The position numbers were made by a program, and so were the translations under genes. Positions 1-6,176 of a stretch of DNA of 8,112 nucleotides are shown here, one piece after another. This DNA comes from Candidatus Zymogenus sp. (GTDB lineage Bacteria > Desulfobacterota > Zymogenia > Zymogenales > Zymogenaceae), in assembly GCA_030613285.1 (NCBI GenBank), contig JAUWME010000078.1:1-8112 (forward strand), in the 5' to 3' direction. The first letter of the stretch is position 1; each line of letters opens with the position of its first letter. The notes beneath the pieces were generated by a model. It saw nothing but the letters and a program-made list of their open reading frames with translations. It was not told where the DNA came from and made no database searches.

Positions 1-185
1 AAATCTCCAAGGTTAAAATCGGTGACGTCCCAGCCGAGCCCCCCCTCGATTATTGCAGCCCCCCTTTTGGCTACTGCCTCCCACTCTTCTGGTTTTATCC
101 ACGCAAAGGGTGGGAGGTGGAAGTTTTCTTTTTTGAAGAAATCGATACTCTCTTTGATCAGTAGATTAATTTCCGAGCGTTTCAT
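1..185 (-). CDS. D-lyxose ketol-isomerase family protein, N-terminal fragment (cut by left edge)
   Basis: Reading the minus strand from the ATG at 185 gives 61 uninterrupted codons to the window edge, beginning MKRSEINLLIKESIDFF. It continues through a stretch with HLPPFAWIKPEEW and ends near LGWDVTDFNLGD. This start (MKRSEIN, PPFA, PEEW, LGWD-TDF) is what I know from the cupin-type D-lyxose isomerases, cytosolic metal enzymes that interconvert D-lyxose and D-xylulose (and in some members D-mannose and D-fructose). The metal-binding cupin core lies outside the window, so catalytic residues cannot be checked. An AAGGTGG ribosome-binding site lies just upstream and overlaps a perfect palindrome touching the start codon. 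The gene is divergent from the MoxR gene, with about 300 bases between them. Family recognition is by memory of the N-terminal motif; a non-catalytic sugar-binding cupin relative is the main alternative. Confidence 0.82.
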   Translation of the reverse strand, partial: MKRSEINLLIKESIDFFKKENFHLPPFAWIKPEEWEAVAKRGAAIIEGGLGWDVTDFNLGD

Positions 186-195
186 GGTGGCCACC
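186..195. repeat. 10-bp perfect palindrome abutting the lyxose isomerase start codon
   Basis: GGTGGCCACC is its own reverse complement and ends directly at the ATG of the minus-strand isomerase gene. On the minus strand the ribosome-binding sequence AAGGTGG runs into it. A protein bound here could block expression, or intermolecular pairing could hide the ribosome-binding site. With no spacer, the palindrome cannot form a stable hairpin by itself. The palindrome is seen directly; any regulatory role is inference. Confidence 0.4.
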
Positions 196-219
196 TTTTT
201 CGATTTATTTAGTTCTTTC

Positions 220-240
220 AATAATATCAGAATAATATCA
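220..240. repeat. Tandem direct repeat AATAATATCA with 11-base period; possible minus-strand extended -10 sites
   Basis: AATAATATCA occurs at 220-229 and again at 231-240 with one base between. Read on the minus strand each copy is TGATATTATT, which contains TG-N-TATTAT, close to an extended -10 element (TGNTATAAT). Either could drive the divergent isomerase gene with a leader of roughly 30-45 bases. No good -35 is seen at the matching distance. The 11-base period places both copies on nearly the same face of the helix, so a tandem operator is an alternative reading. Confidence 0.35.
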
Positions 241-376
241 AAATAGGAGCAGAATCATATTAAAAAAACACAAATTGTTGACTCAAAAAACTTTTTTTAA
301 TAAAAGATAGATTACCCCAAATTTCAGCACAAAAAGGGTGTTTAATTGTCTTCTCACTATAACCTTCAGTTTTTCC

Positions 377-406
377 TTGACTGTAGTGCCATTTAGAGAC
401 TAAAAT
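377..406 (+). promoter_or_regulatory. Candidate sigma-70-type promoter for the MoxR/VWA genes
   Basis: TTGACT at 377-382 (5 of 6 to the -35 consensus) is followed after 18 bases by TAAAAT at 401-406 (5 of 6 to the -10 consensus). Transcription would start near 413, leaving a leader of about 70 bases before the ATG at 484. A weaker alternative is TTGACT at 278-283 with TAAAAG at 301-306. The call rests on consensus match and position only, and the surrounding AT-rich sequence raises the chance of a false match. Confidence 0.45.
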
Positions 407-483
407 ATTTGTGGGGAAGTTGGAAAAGTGTACAAACAAATTCGTAGTGGAGTCCATCAAGTTGTCCCCGGAGGGAAATATTT

Positions 484-1413
484 ATGTCTATGTTCAAATC
501 GATTGAAGAGATCACCGAAAAGTTTAAAGAGAAATCCTACCTCATTGATCGGGATGTGGCAACGGTTGCCTACATTTCGGTGATGATGAATAAACCGATC
601 CTTGTGGAGGGCCCTGCAGGTGTTGGGAAGACGGAGCTTGGAAAGGTGCTGGCCTCATCCCAGGGGTTGGAGTTGATAAGACTTCAGTGTTACGAGGGGC
701 TTGACGAGGCGAAGGCCCTTTACGAGTGGGAATACGCAAAGCAGCTGCTTTACACCCAGATATTAAAAGAGAAGATTGGAGAAGTCCTTGCCGATGCAAG
801 GACCTTGTCGGAGGCCGTAGATAGAATCGGGACAGAAGAGGACGCCTTTTTTTCCACAAAGTTCATCCTTCCAAGACCCCTTCTAAAATCGATAATGAGC
901 GAAAAACAGGTGGTGCTTCTCATCGACGAGATTGACAAGGCAGACCCAGAGTTTGAGGCATTTCTTCTGGAAATCCTCTCCGACTTTCAGGTGAGCATCC
1001 CGGAGATTGGGACAATTAAAGCAAATCACATCCCTCAGGTGATCCTGACAAGCAACAACACAAGGGATATGTCAGATGCTTTAAAGAGACGCTGTCTCCA
1101 CCTCTACATGGATTTTCCGCCAAAGGAGCGGGAGGAGGAGATAATTTTGCTCAAGGTGCCGGGGATACCCGAAAAGCTTGCCGATCAGGTTGTGAGGACG
1201 GTGAGAGCCGTGAGGGAGATTGATATCAAGAAACTCCCCTCGATATCGGAAACCCTCGACTGGGCAAAGGCGCTGCTCCTTTTGAACATCAAGTCGCTGG
1301 ATGGCGAAACCATCGAATCGACACTGAACTTCATCTTGAAGTACCAGTCAGACATCGAGATGGTGAAAAAGAATATGAAGACAATTTTGGAGTCGCCGGG
1401 AATACTGAATTGA
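484..1413 (+). CDS. MoxR-family AAA+ ATPase (CoxD-like)
   Basis: This 309-residue protein is a single AAA+ ATPase module, normal for the MoxR family. It carries a Walker A motif GPAGVGKT at 43-50, Walker B VVLLIDE at 143-149 (D148, E149), a sensor-1 TSNN at 189-192 and an arginine-rich DALKRRC at 199-204 that would supply the arginine finger. PSISETLDWAKAL near 252-264 matches the sensor-2 region of the CoxD-like subfamily. The LQCYEGLDEAKALYEWEY segment after Walker A is also typical of that branch. MoxR ATPases act in the cytosol as chaperones with a VWA partner, for example in maturing the CO dehydrogenase active site. The VWA gene follows after 20 bases, so the two are almost certainly one unit. 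A GGAGGG site supports the ATG at 484. No CO dehydrogenase or other obvious client is in view, so the substrate is unknown. Confidence 0.93.
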   Translation: MSMFKSIEEITEKFKEKSYLIDRDVATVAYISVMMNKPILVEGPAGVGKTELGKVLASSQGLELIRLQCYEGLDEAKALYEWEYAKQLLYTQILKEKIGEVLADARTLSEAVDRIGTEEDAFFSTKFILPRPLLKSIMSEKQVVLLIDEIDKADPEFEAFLLEILSDFQVSIPEIGTIKANHIPQVILTSNNTRDMSDALKRRCLHLYMDFPPKEREEEIILLKVPGIPEKLADQVVRTVRAVREIDIKKLPSISETLDWAKALLLLNIKSLDGETIESTLNFILKYQSDIEMVKKNMKTILESPGILN

Positions 1414-1418
1414 TTACT

Positions 1419-1440
1419 TAAATGAAAAATTAAATGAAAA
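1419..1440 (+). repeat. TAAATGAAAA duplicated at a 12-base period, with a three-codon mini-ORF before the VWA gene
   Basis: TAAATGAAAA occurs at 1419-1428 and 1431-1440. The first copy makes an ATG at 1422 that reads Met-Lys-Asn and stops with TAA at 1431-1433, touching the real ATG at 1434. No Shine-Dalgarno sequence is visible. Translation of the VWA gene may therefore depend on coupling to the upstream MoxR gene, or on re-initiation from the mini-ORF. The duplication is seen; its effect is inference. Confidence 0.4.
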
Positions 1441-2816
1441 CTGCAATCCTTGACTTTATTGAAGGGCTGAAATTTCGCGGGGCGAGGATATCCATATCGG
1501 AATCGATGGACGCACTCACCGGAATAACAGAAGTTGGAACTGACGACAAAAATGTCTTTAAGGCAACGCTCCGCTCCACCCTGATTAAAGATAGCAAGGA
1601 TATTCCAACCTTCGACGAACTCTTTGACACCTACTTCTCACCCCTTTCCATAATCGATGCGGTCAAATCTGAACAGGGACCCGCAGATGAAAAACTCCAA
1701 GAAATGATGGCTAATCTTGATGATGGTGAATTCTCAGAACAGTTCATCGGGATGATGAATGGGGAAATCGGCGCTATGGTTGAGATGGTGATGGCGGCGG
1801 CCGAAGCGGCGGGTCTCTCCGACATCCGTTATCAGATGCAGTCCGGCTTTTTTTTCTCGAAGATATTGGGCCAGATGAAAGGGCTGGGGCTGGAGAAACA
1901 ACTCGACCAGTTCATCGCCCTTTTGGGGCATAAGGGTGAGGATGGAAACGGACTGAGCGGAGATGATATTCGCTCGATCTTTGACGAGCGGATGGAGGCG
2001 ATGAAGGGGTTGGTTCGTGACCTCATAAAGCGAGAAGAGCGAAAGCATCGGGGCGAAAAGAAAGAGCTGGATATCCCAGACAGCCTTGGGGAGAGGAGCT
2101 TCTCTGAACTTTCACCAAGTGAGATAGAAGAGATGCGAGAGATCATAAAAGAGATGGTAAAAAAAATAAAGGACGCCCTTTCCTTGAGAGAGCGTCATAT
2201 CCGCCGAGGAAGGTTCGATATTAAAAAAACCTTGAGAATCGCCCAACAGTACGGGGGAGTTCCCATCAAGGTCTTTTTTAAAAAAAGGAAAAAAAATAAG
2301 GTACAGATTGTAACTCTCTGCGATGTCTCCCGCTCGGTCTGGACAGCATCAAGGTTTATGCTGAACGTACTTTATTCCCTCCAAGACCAGTTTGATCGCG
2401 TCCGCTCTTTCGTCTTTGTATCAGACCTGGGAGAGGTAACCGATGTCTTTAATCGTTACGAGATAAACGAGGCGATTGGAAAGCTGGTCTATGAGGCGGG
2501 GATTAATTTTTACAGCTACACCGATTATGGCGATGTCCTCTTGAGGTTCTACAAAGACTATCTCGACATCATAAACAGAAGGACTACGGTCATCATCATC
2601 GGTGATGCCAGAAACAACTACATGGCCCACAACTCCTGGGTTCTGGAAAAGATTCGGGGAAAGGCGAGAAAAGTTTTGTGGTTAAACAACGAGCCGGAGT
2701 CGTGGTGGGGGAGCGGTGATTCTGAAATGCTGGAATTTCTCCCCTATGTTACAGAAGCGAGGGAGTGCAGAAACTTAAAACAGCTGTCGAAATTCATCAG
2801 GGATCTGGTGGAATAA
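1434..2816 (+). CDS. CoxE-type VWA domain protein, partner of MoxR ATPase
   Basis: The 460-residue product has a helical N-terminal half, a charged, probably coiled or helical linker (about 180-260, rich in E, K and R), and a C-terminal VWA domain from about 290. The metal-ion-dependent adhesion site appears complete: DVSRS at 297-301 (DxSxS), T363 in SYTDYGD, and D391 in IIIGDARNNY. The GDARNNY stretch is a hallmark of the CoxE-like VWA family. No signal peptide or membrane segment is seen, so it is likely cytosolic. CoxE-type proteins work with MoxR/CoxD ATPases, and the MoxR gene ends 20 bases upstream. The start lacks a clear Shine-Dalgarno sequence. An in-frame TAA directly before the ATG prevents any upstream in-frame start, and the N-terminus (MKTAILDFIEGLKFRGARIS) looks like the family's. 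A run of lysine codons near 2280-2300 contains long A tracts. Confidence 0.9.
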   Translation: MKTAILDFIEGLKFRGARISISESMDALTGITEVGTDDKNVFKATLRSTLIKDSKDIPTFDELFDTYFSPLSIIDAVKSEQGPADEKLQEMMANLDDGEFSEQFIGMMNGEIGAMVEMVMAAAEAAGLSDIRYQMQSGFFFSKILGQMKGLGLEKQLDQFIALLGHKGEDGNGLSGDDIRSIFDERMEAMKGLVRDLIKREERKHRGEKKELDIPDSLGERSFSELSPSEIEEMREIIKEMVKKIKDALSLRERHIRRGRFDIKKTLRIAQQYGGVPIKVFFKKRKKNKVQIVTLCDVSRSVWTASRFMLNVLYSLQDQFDRVRSFVFVSDLGEVTDVFNRYEINEAIGKLVYEAGINFYSYTDYGDVLLRFYKDYLDIINRRTTVIIIGDARNNYMAHNSWVLEKIRGKARKVLWLNNEPESWWGSGDSEMLEFLPYVTEARECRNLKQLSKFIRDLVE

Positions 2817-2832
2817 ACCTTTTATCAAGAGC

Positions 2833-2862
2833 TTGACAAATCAGGAGTTTTGAAAATATTTT
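2833..2862 (+). promoter_or_regulatory. Candidate promoter for the first oxidoreductase gene
   Basis: A perfect TTGACA at 2833-2838 is followed after 18 bases by TATTTT at 2857-2862 (4 of 6 to the -10 consensus), or after 16 bases by AATATT. The -35 overlaps an inverted repeat, TCAAG-AG-CTTGA, at 2825-2836. Its two-base centre is too small for a hairpin, but it could be a protein-binding site. If used, the promoter would separate expression of the oxidoreductases from the MoxR/VWA unit. An AAGAGG ribosome-binding site at 2872-2877 precedes the ATG at 2884. Confidence 0.4.
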
Positions 2863-2883
2863 TTATTACTTAAGAGGACAAAA

Positions 2884-4467
2884 ATGGCGAAGAAAATCAA
2901 ACTTGCAAAGGATGCTGTCAAATCAAATTTTTCCAACAGTGAAAAATATGATATGATAATCATAGGGAGCGGGATTAGCGGCTTGAGTTCCGGGCTGATA
3001 TGGCTAAAAAACACCAAGGGGAAAAGGACTCTGATTATCGAAAAGAATAGCTATCCCGGCGGATTTGTGACTGCCTACGAGCGCGGCGGTTACGTTTTTG
3101 AGACCACCCAGCTTTTGCCGGATGTGGTCAATGTTATGGACTACCTGGGATTGAATATGAAGTTGAAAGAGTTCAAGGGGACCTTCATGCGGCGTATTGT
3201 GGTGGATGGCGATGATGTCAGTGAATATAAAATCCCCGCAGGGGCAGACAATTTCATAAAGTACCTATCAAGCATTTTCCCCGAAGACAAAAAGAACATT
3301 GAAAATTTCATGAACTATGGCGTTGAGCTTTTTGCTCAGGTCAGAAAACTCAAGACCATCCCCACATTCAAAGATAAGATAACAACACCGTTTGTGGCAC
3401 CCAAGGTGATTGCAAACCTCAACAAAACGTATTCTGAACTCCTTGACAAGTTCAATATAACCAACACGAAGTTGAGGGAGGTCATGGAGACCTTTTCCGC
3501 CTTTTCCGGTGTTCCGTCAGACAGGGCCTCGGCGGTAATGTCCTACGGTGCGATGCTTTCTTCCATGAACCGGTGTTTTCGCCCGTATGGTTACTTTGAT
3601 GAACTTCCGGCAAAGATGGCGGGGCTTTTTAAAAATCTCGGCGGAGAGATACGCTTTTCTTCCGCTGTTGAGAAAATCATAGTCAAAGATGGCAGGGTCA
3701 AGGGAGTAATGGTCAAAGGTGACAGCTCCATGATTTCTGCAGATATGGTGATAACTACATTAGACCCGATGTTGGGTATGCGAAAACTTGTGGGTGACGA
3801 AAACCTCCCCGAAAAATACGTAAAGCGGTTGGAAAATACCTTAATGTCCCCCTCATCAATTAATATCGCTCTTGGCCTCGACGACAAGATTGATCTTGCA
3901 AAGATGGACCTCGATTATCCCTACAACGTACTTTCCACGGGGTTGGGAACTACAGAAGCCCTATTTGAAGGCTTCCTTGCTGGAGACAATGGTTTTGCCG
4001 AAGACAGGTTCCACGCAGGGGTGCTGTGTCCATCTCTCACCACCGGGGCAAAGAACACAATCACCATAAGGGGTGTCCCCTTCGCGTTGAACGGCTGGCT
4101 CGATTGGAGGAAGAACGACCCAAAGAAATATGCGGCGGAAAAAGAGCGTTGGGGCGACTACTTTATAGATAAAATCGAGAGATATATGATCCCTAATCTA
4201 AGCAAGCACATTGTTGTCAAGGATATCGCAACGCCGGCAACGTATTCAAGATATTCAGGCTCTCCCACCGGCAGTATCTACGACATGGCCACTCTTGTAA
4301 CGCAGTTTGGCCCAAAACGTCTCCCCATGAAGACGCCCATTGAAAACCTCTTCCAGCCAAAATTCGCTCACGGAATCTACGGGGGGATGATGAACGGAGT
4401 CCAGGTGGTGGATCTTATCCTTGACAGGGCATTTAATGATGGGAATTCCCTCTTTAATCCAAGGTGA
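2884..4467 (+). CDS. FAD-dependent oxidoreductase, phytoene desaturase/retinol saturase-like (paralog A)
   Basis: The 527-residue protein begins with a short basic leader. A Rossmann FAD-binding fold follows, with GSGISG at 28-33, acidic E53 at the end of the second strand for the FAD ribose, and PGG at 58-60. Its C-terminus (PIENLFQPKFAHGIYGGMMN, within roughly the last 50 residues) fits the second FAD-contacting segment of the CrtI-like amine oxidase superfamily. Length is close to CrtI-type desaturases (about 490-510). Members desaturate, isomerise or saturate isoprenoid chains, but the family is broad and annotation as phytoene desaturase is often only by superfamily. No phytoene synthase gene is in the window, so the substrate is not assigned. 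No membrane anchor or signal peptide is evident. The start has a clear ribosome-binding site. A same-length paralog follows 51 bases downstream. Likely cytosolic or peripherally membrane-bound. Confidence 0.85.
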   Translation: MAKKIKLAKDAVKSNFSNSEKYDMIIIGSGISGLSSGLIWLKNTKGKRTLIIEKNSYPGGFVTAYERGGYVFETTQLLPDVVNVMDYLGLNMKLKEFKGTFMRRIVVDGDDVSEYKIPAGADNFIKYLSSIFPEDKKNIENFMNYGVELFAQVRKLKTIPTFKDKITTPFVAPKVIANLNKTYSELLDKFNITNTKLREVMETFSAFSGVPSDRASAVMSYGAMLSSMNRCFRPYGYFDELPAKMAGLFKNLGGEIRFSSAVEKIIVKDGRVKGVMVKGDSSMISADMVITTLDPMLGMRKLVGDENLPEKYVKRLENTLMSPSSINIALGLDDKIDLAKMDLDYPYNVLSTGLGTTEALFEGFLAGDNGFAEDRFHAGVLCPSLTTGAKNTITIRGVPFALNGWLDWRKNDPKKYAAEKERWGDYFIDKIERYMIPNLSKHIVVKDIATPATYSRYSGSPTGSIYDMATLVTQFGPKRLPMKTPIENLFQPKFAHGIYGGMMNGVQVVDLILDRAFNDGNSLFNPR

Positions 4468-4518
4468 TAAAACTTCTGGATTAAAAAGAAAAATAATGTT
4501 TGGGTACTTAAAATCAGA

Positions 4519-6102
4519 ATGAAAAAAATGATTAATTTGAAAAAGGATGAAATCAAGTCGAATTATTCAGATGGCCAAAGCCGCGATCTTGTTATAATCG
4601 GTGCAGGGATAACTGGGCTGACCACGGGGCTGATGTGGCTCAAAAATACCCATGACAAAAAGACCCTGATTATTGATAAAAACAGCTATCCCGGCGGATA
4701 CATAACGGCCTACCAGCGCGGGGACTATGTTTTTGAGACAACCCAGCTTTTTCCGGATGTGATTGACATTCTTGACTATCTTGACATTGATCTTAACTTG
4801 AGGGAGTTTGAGGGGACATACATGAGAAGCCTCGTTGTTCGTGGTGATGAGGTGGATGAGTACCGAATCCCCGTGGGGCCTCATAACTTTGCTGAATATC
4901 TGATGGAGCTTTTTCCTGAAGATGCGAAGAAGGTAAAAAAGTTCATCGACTATTGCATCGACCTCTTCAGTCAGGTGAGAAAGCTCAAGGCCTTTCCGAA
5001 TCTCAAAGACATGATTGTAACGCCGTTTGTGGCTCCAAAGGTTCTGGTCAATCTCAACCGATCATACTCCGACCTCCTTGATAAATTTGGTTTTACAAAC
5101 CTGAAGTTGAGGGAAGTCCTGGAAACTTTCAATGCCTTTTCAGGTCTCCCCCCAGACCAAACATCGTCCATCATTGCCACGGGGGCGATGATGGCTTCGA
5201 TGACAAAATCGTTCAGAACATGGGGCTATTTCGATGAATTCCCGGCAACGATGAGCAAACTATTTCAGGAGCGGGGCGGAGAGATGAGGCTCTCTGCCCC
5301 CGTTGAAGAGATCGTGGTAAAAGATGGCAAGGCAATTGGTGTAAAGATTGCTGGAGATGATTCTGTCATCAGGGCTGACAAAGTTGTTACAACGATTGAT
5401 CCCATGGTGGCAATGCGGGGCCTTGTGGGGGACGAGCATTTACCCAAAAAATACGTGAAGCGTCTGGATAACACGCTTATGTCCCCATCCTCCTTTAACG
5501 TGGCGCTGGGTCTGGACGATGGCGTTGATCTAAAAGAACTAGATCTCGATTATCCCTTTAATGTTATTTCCACAGGGCTTGGATCGATGGAAAAACTGTA
5601 CGATGGATTTCTCAATGGAGTGAATAATATCTCAAAGGATTGTTTTCACGCAGCCGTTGTCTGTCCATCCCTTACTACGGGGGCAAAAAACACCATTACA
5701 ATAAACGTCGTTCCCGTGGCTATGGAAAACTGGAACGAGTGGCGAAAAAACGACAAAAAGAGATACAGAGAAGAAAAAGAGAAATTGGGGGATTTTTTCA
5801 TCGACATTGTTGAGAAGCACTTTATCCCGGAGCTTTCCCGATGTGTTGTTCAAAAGGATATCTCCACCCCGGCAACCTACGCCCGCTACAGCGGCTCTCC
5901 CACCGGGAGCATCTTCGACATGGCAACGACAGTGGATCAGTTCGGGCCAAGGCGACTGCCCATGAAGACCCCCATCGAAAACCTCTTCCAGCCTAAATTT
6001 GCCTACGGAATTTACGGTGCAATGGTCAATGGTCTTCAGGTAACCGACCTTATGTTGAATTGCACGGTGAACGATGGGAATTCCCTCTTGAACCCGAGAT
6101 AA
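4519..6102 (+). CDS. FAD-dependent oxidoreductase, phytoene desaturase/retinol saturase-like (paralog B)
   Basis: This 527-residue protein aligns with its upstream neighbour over the full length with no obvious gap. I estimate about 60% identity by eye: 37 of the first 60 residues and 57 of the last 72 match. It keeps the FAD motif GAGITG at 28-33 and PGG at 58-60, but the acidic residue at 53 is Asp rather than Glu. The C-terminal RLPMKTPIENLFQPKFA block is identical in the two. Such strong conservation of length and core suggests an old tandem duplication with both copies under selection, perhaps acting as a heteromer or on successive substrates. There is no convincing Shine-Dalgarno sequence before the ATG at 4519. 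An alternative ATG lies three codons in at 4528, but the first start matches the paralog's length exactly. Substrate unknown. It is likely co-transcribed with paralog A. Confidence 0.85.
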   Translation: MKKMINLKKDEIKSNYSDGQSRDLVIIGAGITGLTTGLMWLKNTHDKKTLIIDKNSYPGGYITAYQRGDYVFETTQLFPDVIDILDYLDIDLNLREFEGTYMRSLVVRGDEVDEYRIPVGPHNFAEYLMELFPEDAKKVKKFIDYCIDLFSQVRKLKAFPNLKDMIVTPFVAPKVLVNLNRSYSDLLDKFGFTNLKLREVLETFNAFSGLPPDQTSSIIATGAMMASMTKSFRTWGYFDEFPATMSKLFQERGGEMRLSAPVEEIVVKDGKAIGVKIAGDDSVIRADKVVTTIDPMVAMRGLVGDEHLPKKYVKRLDNTLMSPSSFNVALGLDDGVDLKELDLDYPFNVISTGLGSMEKLYDGFLNGVNNISKDCFHAAVVCPSLTTGAKNTITINVVPVAMENWNEWRKNDKKRYREEKEKLGDFFIDIVEKHFIPELSRCVVQKDISTPATYARYSGSPTGSIFDMATTVDQFGPRRLPMKTPIENLFQPKFAYGIYGAMVNGLQVTDLMLNCTVNDGNSLLNPR

Positions 6103-6110
6103 ATTGAGAC

Positions 6111-6139
6111 TTGCAATTTCATTGAAATTGGTAGATAAT
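6111..6139 (+). promoter_or_regulatory. Candidate promoter for plsC with an embedded palindrome
   Basis: TTGCAA at 6111-6116 (4 of 6 to -35) is followed after exactly 17 bases by GATAAT at 6134-6139 (5 of 6 to -10). The palindrome CAATTTCATTGAAATTG at 6114-6130 (7-base arms around ATT) overlaps the -35 end and fills most of the spacer, the position of a typical operator. It has no T run after it, so it does not look like an intrinsic terminator for the preceding gene. Promoter and operator roles are inference from sequence match and placement. Confidence 0.4.
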
Positions 6140-6176
6140 TGAGTTATTGGTTCAACGGAACAATTGAGGTTTCGAT

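Larger units (their letters stand above)
186..483. other. AT-rich divergent intergenic region
   Basis: This stretch separates the divergent isomerase and MoxR genes and holds no convincing coding frame. Short open frames crossing it have no family resemblance and no ribosome-binding site. It contains a palindrome at the isomerase start, a direct repeat at 220-240, several A and T runs, two TTGACT hexamers (278-283 and 377-382) and the MoxR ribosome-binding site. The sequence GGAGGG at 470-475 sits 8 bases before the ATG at 484 and supports that start over the second ATG at 490. I see no RNA gene or strong hairpin. Confidence 0.7.

Noticed and set aside
22..246. Plus-strand open frame of 74 codons at the left edge
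   Set aside because: It lies opposite the recognisable D-lyxose isomerase N-terminus, then runs into AT-rich intergenic sequence; it has no family resemblance.
260..460. Minus-strand open frame of 66 codons in the divergent intergenic region
   Set aside because: Its composition is that of translated AT-rich DNA, it has no ribosome-binding site and no recognisable motif, and it covers the likely MoxR promoter.
484..2816. A MoxR/VWA-based phage defence system
   Set aside because: The VWA protein is the CoxE type with GDARNNY, and no nuclease, protease or other effector gene accompanies the pair; housekeeping-type maturation is the simpler reading.
2884..6102. A carotenoid biosynthesis cluster
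   Set aside because: The CrtI-like fold alone is not specific, and no phytoene synthase, cyclase or prenyltransferase gene is present in the window.
6114..6130. Intrinsic terminator after the second oxidoreductase
   Set aside because: The palindrome is AT-rich and not followed by a T tract; it fits an operator better than a terminator.
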